64,000 nt of DNA, taken from positions 2,914,001 through 2,978,000 of the forward strand of contig NZ_CP074406.1 of assembly GCF_018388425.1 (NCBI RefSeq), read 5' to 3'. The stretch comes from Nocardioides faecalis (lineage in GTDB: Bacteria; Actinomycetota; Actinomycetes; Propionibacteriales; Nocardioidaceae). A program made the translations under genes and the position numbers. This document shows, piece after piece, positions 1-11,019 of the stretch. Under the pieces are notes generated by a model. That model was not told the DNA's origin, ran no database searches, and saw nothing but the letters and a program-made list of their open reading frames with translations. Positions within the stretch are counted from its first letter, which is position 1; each line of letters starts with the position of its first letter.

Positions 1-1448
1 TGCGGGTCGCCTACCTCAACCGCCACCTGTCCGCGCGGACTGGCGGCGGCAGCTCGTGCGAGTGGACCCGCCCGCGCCTGGCGGGCTTCGTCCGCGGCGG
101 CCTGAGCGCCCGCGCCGCCCGCAAGGTCGACTCCCACCTGGCCGACTGCAGCGCCTGCACGCTCAGCCTCGCCGAGCTGGAGGAGGTGAACACCAAGCTG
201 GCCGCCTGGTGGCTGCCGGTCCTGCTGCTCGGCGGAGTGGGTGCCGCCCCTCTCGGCGCGGGACCGGCCGCGCTGCTGCCCGCGACCGGCCTCGCGAACG
301 GCGCCCCCGGCGTGACCGGGCTGCCCGACGGCGCCGCGGCCGTGGACGTCGCCGCCCGCTCGGCCTTCGGCGCGGCGGGCCAGGGCCTGCCCGCGGCGGT
401 GATCAGCGGTGCGCTGGTGACCGCGGTGGTGGTGACCTCCGTGGTCATCAGCACCGGACGTCCTGACACGAATCCCACCACGGGCCTGCGTGAGCGTCCC
501 GCCGCCACCGCCCGACCGGACCCCACCGCGCCGGACCCGGGGCGCACCAGCAGCACCGACCAGGTGCTCGCGCCACCACCGAGGGTCGCGGGACCGGCCC
601 TTCCCCCCGTCGATCCCCCCACGCACGCACCGCCCGCCGCCGGGACCGTGCCTGACACCTCACCCGCCGAGGACGAGCCGGACGCCAGCGACACCGCTCC
701 GGCCCCGGAGCAGGACCCGGAGCCGAACCCGGAACCAGCACCGGAGCCGGAGCCGGTCACCCCGCCTGCCACCCCGCCTGTCACCCCGCCTGTCACCCCG
801 CCTGTCACCCCGCCTCCGCCTCCGCCCGCGCCGATCCCGCCGCGGATCGTGGCGGTCACCCCGGTCCCGCCGCAGGCGACGCCGATCACCTCCTGCGACA
901 GCCATGGCTCCCTGGTCCTGCCGAGCACCGCCGGCCTCAGCTACGCCCTCGTCGCCGGGGACGGGCTCCAGGGGCCCTGGCGCGTCGTCGCCACCGCCCT
1001 GGCCGGGCACGAGATCGCGCCGGGCGCGGCCGCCGAGTTCAGCGGCGACCTGGGCACCTACTACCCCTGTCCGTCGCTGGGCAGCATCCGAGCCCCGTCC
1101 CTGGGCCCGCTGGGGTACGACGTGGTCGTGCCGGTGAACGTGGCCGGCCCTGGCTCCTACCCCATCACCGTCGACATCGTGTTCGCCGAGGCCGTCCTGA
1201 TCCCGCCTCGCGGGGTGCGTGGAGCCGGGTGGACGTGCTGGGACTCCTCGGGGGGCACGCAGCAGATCGGGGCGGACGAGGTCCTCGCCTTCCCCGCCGG
1301 CTTCACGCTGCGCTGCCGCTTCGACTACACCGGGGCGCCGCCGCCCGACCTCGAGGTGATCCACCTGCGCCTGATCGGGACGCAGTCCTCGCCGGGCTCG
1401 GTCACACTGACCGCCGACGGGGTGGTGCGCGGCGTCGCCCCCTTCTGA
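1..1448 (+). CDS. Sigma-factor-like protein with anti-sigma zinc finger and Pro-rich tail (5' end missing)
   Basis: The reading frame is open from base 3, so the start lies upstream of the window; 481 residues are present. The visible N-terminal part has Cys-Glu-Trp followed about 35 residues later by a HLADCSAC motif (H-x3-C-x2-C), as in zf-HC2 anti-sigma zinc fingers, then a hydrophobic segment, a second one (VISGALVTAVVVTSVVIS), a Pro/Thr/Glu-rich linker with VTPP repeats, and an extracytoplasmic-looking C-terminal domain with several Cys. In actinobacteria such an arrangement often follows ECF sigma regions 2 and 4 in one polypeptide; those regions are not visible here, so this part is inference. 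It could instead be a stand-alone anti-sigma factor. Role: probable membrane-linked transcription control. Confidence 0.6.
   Translation, partial: RVAYLNRHLSARTGGGSSCEWTRPRLAGFVRGGLSARAARKVDSHLADCSACTLSLAELEEVNTKLAAWWLPVLLLGGVGAAPLGAGPAALLPATGLANGAPGVTGLPDGAAAVDVAARSAFGAAGQGLPAAVISGALVTAVVVTSVVISTGRPDTNPTTGLRERPAATARPDPTAPDPGRTSSTDQVLAPPPRVAGPALPPVDPPTHAPPAAGTVPDTSPAEDEPDASDTAPAPEQDPEPNPEPAPEPEPVTPPATPPVTPPVTPPVTPPPPPPAPIPPRIVAVTPVPPQATPITSCDSHGSLVLPSTAGLSYALVAGDGLQGPWRVVATALAGHEIAPGAAAEFSGDLGTYYPCPSLGSIRAPSLGPLGYDVVVPVNVAGPGSYPITVDIVFAEAVLIPPRGVRGAGWTCWDSSGGTQQIGADEVLAFPAGFTLRCRFDYTGAPPPDLEVIHLRLIGTQSSPGSVTLTADGVVRGVAPF
756..815 (+). repeat. 12-bp in-frame tandem repeat (VTPP), five copies
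   Basis: Five consecutive 12-base units, consensus GTCACCCCGCCT with one variant (GCC for GTC), encode Val/Ala-Thr-Pro-Pro and lead into a run of prolines. It forms the flexible linker between the membrane segment and the C-terminal domain of the sigma/anti-sigma-like protein. Such repeats can change copy number by slippage. Confidence 0.85.
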
Positions 1449-1476
1449 CCCGGGACCGGGCTGTCTGGAGACCGCC

Positions 1477-2169
1477 TCAGAACCGGGCGCGCACCGCGTC
1501 GCGCAGCGCCTGCTCCGCATCGATCCCGGCCGCGCGGGCCTCGACGACCAGGCCCAGCATCCGCTCGCCGAGGTCGCCAGCCGGGTCGACGTCGACGGAG
1601 CGCCCGGCCCACTCGAGGCGGGACAGGAGCTTGTCGGCGTAGAGCAGGGCCGGCAGCCCTGGGGGCAGGCCGGCAGCGGGATCGTCGTCCGCCGCGTTCC
1701 GCTCGGCCGCCTTGGCCTGCTGCCACAGCTCGTCGACGGCGGCGGCGTCCAGGGGCACGTCGCGGGCCTCGGCCGTCGCGGGGTCCGCGAAGACGTGCGG
1801 GTTGCGCCGCCGCATCTTCGCGGTGATGCCTCGCGCGACGTCCGCCAGGTCGAAGTCGTCCCGCTCCTCGGCGATCACCGCGTGGAAGACGACCTGGAGC
1901 AACACATCGCCGAGCTCCTCACCCAGGTGGGCGTGGTCGCCGGACGCCGCGCCCTCGTCGATGGCGTCGAGGGTCTCGTAGGTCTCCTCCAGCAGGTAGC
2001 GCGCCAGGGAGCGGTGGGTCTGCTCCTGCTTCCACGGGCACTCGGCACGCAGCCGGCGCATCACCGCCAGGAGCTCGACGACCGCCTGGGCCGCGGCCGC
2101 GGTGTCATCGACCTCGGGGCCGGCCGCGGTCTCGTGGTCGGGGCCGTCCTCGGGGCGCGTCGCGCTCAC
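1477..2169 (-). CDS. mazG: MazG nucleoside triphosphate pyrophosphohydrolase
   Basis: 230 residues. MazG enzymes hydrolyse NTPs/dNTPs to the monophosphate and pyrophosphate, cleaning oxidised nucleotides and affecting (p)ppGpp levels. The N-terminal half carries the typical MazG signatures: RLRAECPWKQEQTH, LLEETYETLDAID and EELGDVLLQVVFHA, which provide the acidic Mg2+-binding residues. The C-terminal part (LPALLYADKLLSRLEWAG) is as in full-length actinobacterial MazG. The GTG start overlaps the stop of the upstream lipoprotein gene (GTGA), so the two are translationally coupled; mfd lies just upstream on the same strand. This mfd-SurA-like lipoprotein-mazG order is common in actinobacteria. 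Confidence 0.93.
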   Translation of the reverse strand: MSATRPEDGPDHETAAGPEVDDTAAAAQAVVELLAVMRRLRAECPWKQEQTHRSLARYLLEETYETLDAIDEGAASGDHAHLGEELGDVLLQVVFHAVIAEERDDFDLADVARGITAKMRRRNPHVFADPATAEARDVPLDAAAVDELWQQAKAAERNAADDDPAAGLPPGLPALLYADKLLSRLEWAGRSVDVDPAGDLGERMLGLVVEARAAGIDAEQALRDAVRARF

Positions 2170-2879
2170 GCCGGGGGCACCGGCGCCGGGCCGCAGCGCT
2201 GGTCCGCGGGCAGTGCCGCGACCTGCGCCGCGGTGAGCTCGCTGGGCTCAGCGATCGCGCCCGCCTCGTCGCTGACCGGCACCGAGAGCAGGTCGACGTC
2301 GAAGCGCCCGGTGGCGTCGTCGTACTCACCGAAGACGGGGTTCACGACCGGGGCGTTCTCGTCCAGCCAGGCCCGCACCTCGGCGATGCCGCGGTCGAAG
2401 GCCTGCGGGGCAGGCACCTCCGCGACACCGTCCGGGTCCAGCAGCACCGTGCCGAGGGCCTGCACCGGCTGGTCCAGCCGCAGCTCGATCCACGTCAGCC
2501 ACTCGAAGGTGTCGCGGTTCTCGTCGGTGAGCTGTCCGTCGAGGCCCCAGGTGGCGCGGACGACGGCGCCGTCGACGGTGTCCGGCGGCAGCGGGACGTC
2601 GTACTGGGCGGCGAGGTTCTCGACCGCGACCGCTTGGAGCCAGGCCAGCGCGAACCCGGAGCGGAGGGAGGCCGTCGGCACCGGCTCCGCCCGGGGCTCC
2701 TCGGCGAGCACCGCGCAGTAGTCCTGCACGGCGGCGTCGACGGTGCTCAGCTCCAGCTGCTCGCCGGCGACCTCCGCAGCCAGGCCCGGCCGGGCGCCGT
2801 CGGAGAGGTCACAGCCGCTCGCGACGAGCGCGAGGCAGGCCAGCGCCGAGAGGGCACCGAGGTTCCGCTGACGAGGCAC
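2166..2879 (-). CDS. SurA-N-like lipoprotein
   Basis: 237 residues with a short basic N-terminus, hydrophobic stretch and lipobox VASGC (lipidated Cys near residue 23), so it should be a membrane-anchored extracytoplasmic lipoprotein. The body resembles the SurA N-terminal chaperone fold found in lipoproteins encoded beside mfd and mazG in actinobacteria; there is no clear PPIase domain. The GTG used here is preceded by AGGA at about 6 bases; another in-frame GTG two codons upstream is possible but sits directly against the AGGA. The gene overlaps mazG by four bases. A folding role is inferred from family resemblance only. Confidence 0.75.
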   Translation of the reverse strand: MPRQRNLGALSALACLALVASGCDLSDGARPGLAAEVAGEQLELSTVDAAVQDYCAVLAEEPRAEPVPTASLRSGFALAWLQAVAVENLAAQYDVPLPPDTVDGAVVRATWGLDGQLTDENRDTFEWLTWIELRLDQPVQALGTVLLDPDGVAEVPAPQAFDRGIAEVRAWLDENAPVVNPVFGEYDDATGRFDVDLLSVPVSDEAGAIAEPSELTAAQVAALPADQRCGPAPVPPA

Positions 2880-2909
2880 ACTCACTCCTGGTGGGTCGTG
2901 GGATCTCTC

Positions 2910-2924
2910 GCCGCCGCGGGCGGC
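2910..2924 (-). terminator. Possible small hairpin downstream of mfd
   Basis: A perfect 6-bp stem (GCCGCC/GGCGGC) with a 3-base loop lies in the 81-base gap between mfd and the lipoprotein gene. There is no T tract, so it could equally be chance in GC-rich DNA. Confidence 0.3.
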
Positions 2925-2960
2925 TCGGCCCCATCTAAGCAGGACGGCGGGCCTGCCGGC

Positions 2961-6509
<3,549 letters not shown>

Positions 6510-6530
6510 TGCGGTCCACTTCCCTGCAAG

Positions 6531-6568
6531 ACAACACAACGGGCCCCCGGCCGATGCCGGCCCGGGGG
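6531..6568 (-). terminator. Intrinsic-type terminator after the SIP-DUF3817 operon
   Basis: A stem of about nine GC pairs (CCCCCGGCC against GGCCCGGGGG, one bulged base, short loop) is followed on the minus strand by a T/G-rich run (GTTGTGTTGTCTT). It lies between the DUF3817 stop and mfd, which suits transcription termination upstream of mfd. Confidence 0.55.
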
Positions 6569-6621
6569 TGGTTCCTCCAGCCTAGCGACGGGCGCCGACG
6601 AGTCGACGGCCCGTGAGGGGC

Positions 6622-7068
6622 TCAGGAGGTCGGCGGACCGATCAGCAGCGCGACGCCGAAGAGCACGGCGACCGCGACCGCGGCGACGGCCAGCCCGCGC
6701 AGCGGCTTGAGGAGCACCCAGGACACGGCCCGGTCGGCCAGGCCCGTGCCCGCACCGGCGGGCAACCGCCAGGTGTCGCCGAGCCAGCCGCGGCGCGCGG
6801 CGTACCACTCCAGCGGCACCGTCGCGAACGGAGGCACGGCGGCGACGAGCGCGAGCGCGGCGCGCCCGAACGACCAGCGGCGGTCGACCCACACCACGAC
6901 CACGGTGACGCAGTAGGCGAGGAACACCGCGCCGTGGATCGGGCCGAACACGCGGACCGCCACGTCGGTGGTCTCGGTGCCGTACTTCAGCACCAGGCCG
7001 AGGATCAACCCGGCCCAGCTGAACGCCTCGGCGGTGGCGACGATGCGGAACAGACGGGTGGGGCTCAT
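6622..7068 (-). CDS. DUF3817 integral membrane protein
   Basis: 148 residues with about three to four hydrophobic helices. The N-terminal pattern FRIVATAEAFSWAGLILG, followed by a Gly-Pro-Ile-His-Gly motif (GPIHGAVFLAYC), is typical of the DUF3817 family, whose function is unknown. The ATG was chosen because GGAGGTCCCC precedes it and because it overlaps the stop of the siderophore-interacting protein gene (ATGA), so the two form an operon. A longer in-frame start 15 codons upstream would lie inside that gene and is unlikely. No function is proposed. Confidence 0.85.
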   Translation of the reverse strand: MSPTRLFRIVATAEAFSWAGLILGLVLKYGTETTDVAVRVFGPIHGAVFLAYCVTVVVVWVDRRWSFGRAALALVAAVPPFATVPLEWYAARRGWLGDTWRLPAGAGTGLADRAVSWVLLKPLRGLAVAAVAVAVLFGVALLIGPPTS

Positions 7069-7886
7069 GTGGGGACCTCCTGGGTCTCGGTGCGGGCGAG
7101 CTCGGCCTTCCACTCCCGGAAGGCCTCCTCGGTGCGGCCTCGGCGCCAGTACGCCGAGATGGAGACGTCGTCCCTGGGCACGGCGCGCTCACGGAGCAGG
7201 TAGGGGCGCACGCCCTTCATCACGGCCTCGCCCTCGCCGTGCACGAACGCGTGCACCCGGCCTTCGGGCCAGGGCAGCGCCCGGACCGCGGTGGCCAGGT
7301 CCGGGTGGGTCGGTGCGGTGCGGTGCAGCCAGGTGACCTCGACGCCCTCGGGCGCCGGCAGGTCCTGCTCGTGCGCGGGGCCGTCCACCTGCACGACCAC
7401 GTGGCCGCGGGCGTACGGCGCCTTCGCGGCCAGGTCGGCCAGCGACTGCCGGATCGCGGGGATCGCGGCCTCGTCCCCGGCGAACAGGTGCCAGTCGGCG
7501 TCCGGGTCGGGGGCGTAGGCACCCCCCGGGCCGCGCACGGTGATGGTGTCGCCGGGCTGGGCCTTCGCGGCCCACGTACCGGCGACGCCCTCGTCGCCAT
7601 GCACCACGAAGTCGATGGACAGCGTCCCGGCGGCGACGTCCGGGTCGAGCGCGGTGTAGGTGCGCAGCGTCGGCCGGGCACCGGCGGCCAGTGCCGACGC
7701 CGCGTCCTGGCCGGCCTCGGGGAAGACGAGCTTGACGTAGCGGTCGGTGAAGGCGCTGCCGGCGAACGCGGACAGGTCACCACCCAGGTCCAGGCGCACC
7801 ATGGAGGGGCTCACCCGGTGCCGCGCGAGGACCGTCAGCTCCGTGAGCGGCTTCGCCGGCTTCGCGGGCTTCTCCGAGGTGGTCAC
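7065..7886 (-). CDS. Siderophore-interacting protein (FAD-dependent ferric reductase family)
   Basis: 273 residues. Members reduce ferric siderophores in the cytoplasm with NAD(P)H through FAD, releasing iron. Seen here: RHRVSPSMVRLDLGG and DRYVKLVFP of the FAD-binding barrel, the flavin-binding R-x-Y-T (LRTYTALD), the pyridine-nucleotide motif AGDEAAIPAI and the C-terminal YWRRG signature. The GTG start sits 7 bases after a TAGGCT -10 box and has no ribosome site, so the mRNA is probably leaderless; a more upstream ATG is ignored for that reason. First gene of an operon with DUF3817. No siderophore genes are visible nearby. Confidence 0.9.
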   Translation of the reverse strand: MTTSEKPAKPAKPLTELTVLARHRVSPSMVRLDLGGDLSAFAGSAFTDRYVKLVFPEAGQDAASALAAGARPTLRTYTALDPDVAAGTLSIDFVVHGDEGVAGTWAAKAQPGDTITVRGPGGAYAPDPDADWHLFAGDEAAIPAIRQSLADLAAKAPYARGHVVVQVDGPAHEQDLPAPEGVEVTWLHRTAPTHPDLATAVRALPWPEGRVHAFVHGEGEAVMKGVRPYLLRERAVPRDDVSISAYWRRGRTEEAFREWKAELARTETQEVPT

Positions 7887-7905
7887 GAAGGGGAGCCTAA
7901 CTTCG
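7887..7905 (-). promoter_or_regulatory. Leaderless -10 box (TAGGCT) and weak DtxR/IdeR-like site
   Basis: TAGGCT (7894-7899 on the minus strand) ends 7 bases before the GTG of the siderophore-interacting protein gene. The surrounding 19 bases match the iron-box consensus of DtxR/IdeR (TTAGGTTAGGCTAACCTAA) at about 12 positions including the core TTAGGCT. The promoter reading is reasonable; the iron box is only a suggestion because the flanks are poor. Confidence 0.4.
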
Positions 7906-8003
7906 CCTCGCCGCACGCCTGGCATCGGCCGGGCTGTGATCCCGGCCGAGCCCGAGCCGCGCTCCAGCCGGGTGTGCCGAGGGCGTCGCCAGGACCAGGG
8001 GCG

Positions 8004-8777
8004 TCAGGCGCCGTAGCGGCGGTCGCGCAGCGCGTAGGCGCGGATAGCGCGCAAGAAGTCCACGCGGCGGAAGTCGGGCCAGTAGGCCTCGCAGAAGTAG
8101 AACTCCGACTTCGCGCTCTGCCACAGCAGGAAGCCGCCGAGCCGCTGCTCACCGGAGGTACGGATCACCAGGTCGGGGTCCGGCTGGCCCTTGGTGTAGA
8201 GGTGCTCCTCGATGTGCTCGATGTCGAGCTGCTGGGCCAGCTCGGCCAGCGAGGTGCCCTTGTCGGCGTGCTCGTTGAGCAGGGAGCGCACCGCGTCCGC
8301 GATCTCGCGGCGACCGCCGTAGGCGACGGCGATGTTCACCGTCATGCCCTCGACGTCGGCGGTGGACTCCGCGGCCCGCTTCAGCTGCTCGGCGGTGTCG
8401 TCCGGGAGCAGGTCGAGGGCGCCCACCGGGTGCAGCCGCCAGCGGCGCTGCTCGGCCAGCGAGGCGACGGCCTCGGTGATGATCTCCAGCAGCGGCTCGA
8501 GCTCGTTCGCGGGGCGGTTCAGGTTGTCGGTCGAGAGCAGCCAGAGGGTGACGACCTCGATGCCCACCTCGTCGCACCAGGTCAGCAGCGGCTCGATGTT
8601 GGCGGCGCCGGCCCGGTGCCCGTGGGCGGTGTCGCGGCCGACCGCACGCGCCCAGCGCCGGTTGCCGTCGAGCATCACGCCGATGTGCTTCGGCAGGTTG
8701 TCGGGCATGCGCCGCAGCATCCGAGCCTCGTAGGCCGGGTAGAGCACCTTGCGCAGGCCACGCTTCCAATCAGCCAC
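8004..8777 (-). CDS. Short-chain cis-prenyltransferase (isoprenyl diphosphate synthase, UppS family)
   Basis: 257 residues. The family condenses isopentenyl diphosphate onto an allylic diphosphate in cis; close actinobacterial relatives make Z,E-farnesyl diphosphate or longer polyprenyl carriers for cell-wall lipids. Motifs: HIGVMLDGNRRWAR near residue 35, WLLSTDNLNRP, VAYGGRREI, and RTSGEQRLGGFLLWQ near the C-terminus, all standard catalytic and Mg2+ contacts. The sequence resembles the mycobacterial Rv1086 type more than generic UppS. The GTG is supported by TACGAT 6 bases upstream (leaderless) and by homology beginning there. It is divergent from the AIM24 gene and near trhA, a conserved actinobacterial neighbourhood. 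Product chain length cannot be read from sequence. Confidence 0.93.
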   Translation of the reverse strand: MADWKRGLRKVLYPAYEARMLRRMPDNLPKHIGVMLDGNRRWARAVGRDTAHGHRAGAANIEPLLTWCDEVGIEVVTLWLLSTDNLNRPANELEPLLEIITEAVASLAEQRRWRLHPVGALDLLPDDTAEQLKRAAESTADVEGMTVNIAVAYGGRREIADAVRSLLNEHADKGTSLAELAQQLDIEHIEEHLYTKGQPDPDLVIRTSGEQRLGGFLLWQSAKSEFYFCEAYWPDFRRVDFLRAIRAYALRDRRYGA

Positions 8778-8783
8778 CCTCCG

Positions 8784-8789
8784 ATCGTA
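8784..8789 (-). promoter_or_regulatory. Leaderless -10 box TACGAT for the cis-prenyltransferase gene
   Basis: TACGAT ends 6 bases before the GTG start; the GGAGG inside the spacer is too close to act as a ribosome site, so initiation on a leaderless transcript fits best. Confidence 0.55.
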
Positions 8790-8790
8790 G

Positions 8791-8841
8791 GGCACCTGCA
8801 CCCCGCTCCCGGTCATCCGGCCAGCCTCTCCCACAGGTGCC
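8791..8841. promoter_or_regulatory. Inverted repeat in the divergent prenyltransferase/AIM24 promoter region
   Basis: GGCACCTG at 8791-8798 is repeated as its exact reverse complement CAGGTGCC at 8834-8841. The left arm abuts the -10 box of the prenyltransferase gene, so it could be an operator pair acting on both divergent genes. No regulator is known. Confidence 0.35.
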
Positions 8842-8920
8842 GAGAGGACTGACACGATGGGTGTGACCGGGGCGGCACGCCGTGCCTGCGCCGAGGAATT
8901 CGAGAGAGGGACGAAACCCG

Positions 8921-10141
8921 ATGAGTGCAGTCGCCGCCTGGCATCCGGACCCGACCGGCCGGCACGAGCTCCGCTACTGGGACGGCAACCAGTGGACCGA
9001 GCACGTGTCCGACCAAGGGGTGCAGTCGACCGCCCCGCTCCACCTGCCGGAGGAGTCCGCAGCTGCGTCCGATGCCGCGGAGTCCACCGGTTCCGACGGG
9101 TCCACCGGTTCCGACGGGTCCGCCGAGGCCGGCCTCGACGACGACTGGCTCGGCTCCGCGGAGGCGGGCCACAGCGAGACCGGCAGCACCGACGCGGAGC
9201 CGGCCGGGGAGGCCGCCACCCCGTCGAGCGAGGCCGTCACCGAGATCGCGCCGCGATCCGACGCCCCGGCGGGCTCGCACGTCGGCTCGCCTGGCGACTC
9301 CCCTGTCGGTGGGCAGGTGCAGGCTCAGGCGGCCGCCCCCTCGTCGTACGGGCAGGCTCCGAGCCAGGGCTACGGCCAGGGCGGTTACGGCCAGGCACCT
9401 GCCGGACAGCCGCCGGTCGGACAGCCGCCGGTCGGGGCCCCGGGCCCGCAGGCGTACGGCAACGGGTTCGCCGGCATCAGCGGCGACCTCATCGACGGCC
9501 GGTTCTCCGAGACCGACGGCCTGGGCGCGGTGCTGCAGAACAAGCGGATGCTGCGGGTGCGGATCACCGAGCCGTTCATGGCGCGTCAGGGCTCGATGGT
9601 CGCCTACCAGGGTCAGGTCGACTTCGCCTACCAGGGCGGCGGCGCGGCGAAGTTCCTCAAGAAGGCGTTCACCGGCGAGGGCCTCTCGCTGATGCGCATC
9701 GAGGGCCGCGGCGACGTGTTCTTGGCCAACGAGTCGCAGGAGGTGCACATCCTGCGACTCACCAACGCCGGGCTCTCGGTCAACGGCGCCAACGTGCTGG
9801 CGTTCTCGGCCGGCCTGGAGTGGAACGTCGAGCGGGTCCGGGGCGGCAGCATCGCGGCCGGCGGCCTGTTCAACACCACGCTGCGCGGCACCGGCTGGGT
9901 GGCGATCACCACGGCCGGCGACCCGGTGGTGCTGAACACCACAGAGGCGCCGACGTACGCCGACGCCCAGGCGCTGGTGGCGTGGTCGGTGCAGCTGCAG
10001 ACCTCGATCCGCTCCACGGTCACGGCGGGTGCGCTGATCGGGCGCGGCTCCGGCGAGGCGTTCCAGGTGGCCTTCTCCGGTGCCGGGTTCGTCATCGTGC
10101 AGCCGGCGGAGAACGGCGCGGTGCCCGCGCACACGCACTGA
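8921..10141 (+). CDS. DUF2510-AIM24 family protein
   Basis: 406 residues. An N-terminal DUF2510 motif (WHPDPTGRHELRYWDGNQWT) is followed by a low-complexity Ser/Asp/Glu and Gly/Gln/Pro linker (residues about 50-185), then a C-terminal AIM24 beta-helical domain of about 220 residues (MLRVRITEPFMARQGSM, GEGLSLMRIEGRGDVFLA, LRGTGWVAITTAGDP). AIM24 is named from a yeast mitochondrial protein; bacterial function is unsettled. DUF2510 often sits on membrane or secreted actinobacterial proteins; no membrane helix is visible here. ATG is preceded by GAGAGGGA at about 9 bases. A strong terminator follows, so it seems monocistronic. Confidence 0.9.
   Translation: MSAVAAWHPDPTGRHELRYWDGNQWTEHVSDQGVQSTAPLHLPEESAAASDAAESTGSDGSTGSDGSAEAGLDDDWLGSAEAGHSETGSTDAEPAGEAATPSSEAVTEIAPRSDAPAGSHVGSPGDSPVGGQVQAQAAAPSSYGQAPSQGYGQGGYGQAPAGQPPVGQPPVGAPGPQAYGNGFAGISGDLIDGRFSETDGLGAVLQNKRMLRVRITEPFMARQGSMVAYQGQVDFAYQGGGAAKFLKKAFTGEGLSLMRIEGRGDVFLANESQEVHILRLTNAGLSVNGANVLAFSAGLEWNVERVRGGSIAAGGLFNTTLRGTGWVAITTAGDPVVLNTTEAPTYADAQALVAWSVQLQTSIRSTVTAGALIGRGSGEAFQVAFSGAGFVIVQPAENGAVPAHTH
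9083..9118 (+). repeat. 18-bp in-frame tandem repeat in the AIM24 linker
   Basis: Two exact 18-base units (beginning TCCACCGGTTCC) encode Ser-Thr-Gly-Ser-Asp-Gly in the disordered linker. A 15-base duplication encoding Gly-Gln-Pro-Pro-Val lies further down the same linker near 9404-9433. Confidence 0.8.
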
Positions 10142-10176
10142 CCCGCCACGCCTCGAAGACGGGGCACGGCGACCTG

Positions 10177-10218
10177 CAGCGGCCCGGTGAGCGTGACATC
10201 ACGTTCGCCGGGCCGCTG
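10177..10218 (+). terminator. Strong hairpin terminator after the AIM24 gene
   Basis: An 11-bp perfect stem (CAGCGGCCCGG/CCGGGCCGCTG) encloses an internal loop and a second stem (CGTGA/TCACG), giving a long stacked hairpin 36 bases past the stop. Only a short T pair follows, as is usual for actinobacterial terminators. Confidence 0.7.
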
Positions 10219-10238
10219 TTGCGTCGTGGCTGCACGGG

Positions 10239-10244
10239 TAACCT
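10239..10244 (+). promoter_or_regulatory. Leaderless -10 box TAACCT for trhA
   Basis: TAACCT ends 6 bases before the ATG and no ribosome site is present, which fits a leaderless transcript. Confidence 0.5.
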
Positions 10245-10250
10245 CACGCC

Positions 10251-10991
10251 ATGAACCACCCTGTCCAGCACACCGGTGAGAAGGTACGAGCCCGCCTGAA
10301 CGAAGTCGGTGACCACATCACCGACGCGATCGCCGACATGAAGCCCAAGCTGCGCGGCTGGATCCACCTCGTCTCCACCCCCATCGTGCTGGTCGCCGGC
10401 ATCTTCCTCATCGCGATCTCCCCCGACGCCACCACGAAGACCGGTGCGGCGCTCTACAGCGTCTCCGCGGTGCTGCTCTTCGGGATCTCCGCGCTCTACC
10501 ACCGCGGCACCTGGTCACCGAAGGTGTGGCGGGTGCTGAACAGGTTCGACCACTCGAACATCTTCTTGTTCATCGCCGGGTCCTACACGCCGTTCGCGTT
10601 GATCCTGCTCGAGGGCTCCGCGCGGACGATCATGCTCTCGGTGGTGTGGACCGGCGCCCTGCTCGGCATCGGCTTCAAGCTCTTCTGGCCCAGCGCGCCG
10701 CGCTGGTTGTCCGCCCCGATCTACATCGCGCTCGGCTGGGCGGCGATCTTCTTCATCCCCGCCTTCTTCACCGGCGCGACGGCGCTGGGCCTGGGCATCG
10801 GCGTGGCGATCTTCACGCTCATCTGCGTGGGTGGTGCGCTCTACACGGTGGGCGGCCTGGTCTACGGCTTCCAGTGGCCGGACCCGTCCCCGCGCTACTT
10901 CGGCTTCCACGAGATCTTCCACGGCTTCACCATCGCCGCGTTCGCGGCGCACTACGTCGGCGTCTCGCTGGCGACCTACGCCATTCGCTGA
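10251..10991 (+). CDS. trhA: Hemolysin III / TrhA family membrane protein
   Basis: 246 residues with seven predicted membrane helices. The PAQR/hemolysin III signatures are present: GWIHLVSTPIVLVAGI, SALYHRGTW with the metal-binding His, the RFDHSNIFLFIAGSYTPF motif with Asp/His, and the C-terminal HEIFHGFTIAAFAAHY His pair. These polar residues form the putative zinc site. Bacterial TrhA proteins have been linked to membrane lipid homeostasis; hemolysis is not implied. Neighbours (cis-prenyltransferase, AIM24) are a common actinobacterial group. Start ATG is supported by the -10 box 6 bases upstream. Confidence 0.93.
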   Translation: MNHPVQHTGEKVRARLNEVGDHITDAIADMKPKLRGWIHLVSTPIVLVAGIFLIAISPDATTKTGAALYSVSAVLLFGISALYHRGTWSPKVWRVLNRFDHSNIFLFIAGSYTPFALILLEGSARTIMLSVVWTGALLGIGFKLFWPSAPRWLSAPIYIALGWAAIFFIPAFFTGATALGLGIGVAIFTLICVGGALYTVGGLVYGFQWPDPSPRYFGFHEIFHGFTIAAFAAHYVGVSLATYAIR

Positions 10992-11019
10992 GCCCGCCGA
11001 CCGCGCGCGGTGGGCGGCT
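10991..11019. terminator. Bidirectional hairpin between trhA and rlmC
   Basis: The 12-bp palindrome ACCGCGCGCGGT (11100-11111 region begins right after the trhA stop context) is flanked by imperfect GCC-rich arms (GCCCGCC/GGGCGGC) reaching to the rlmC stop. The genes are convergent and only 26 bases apart, so one hairpin could serve both. Confidence 0.3.
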
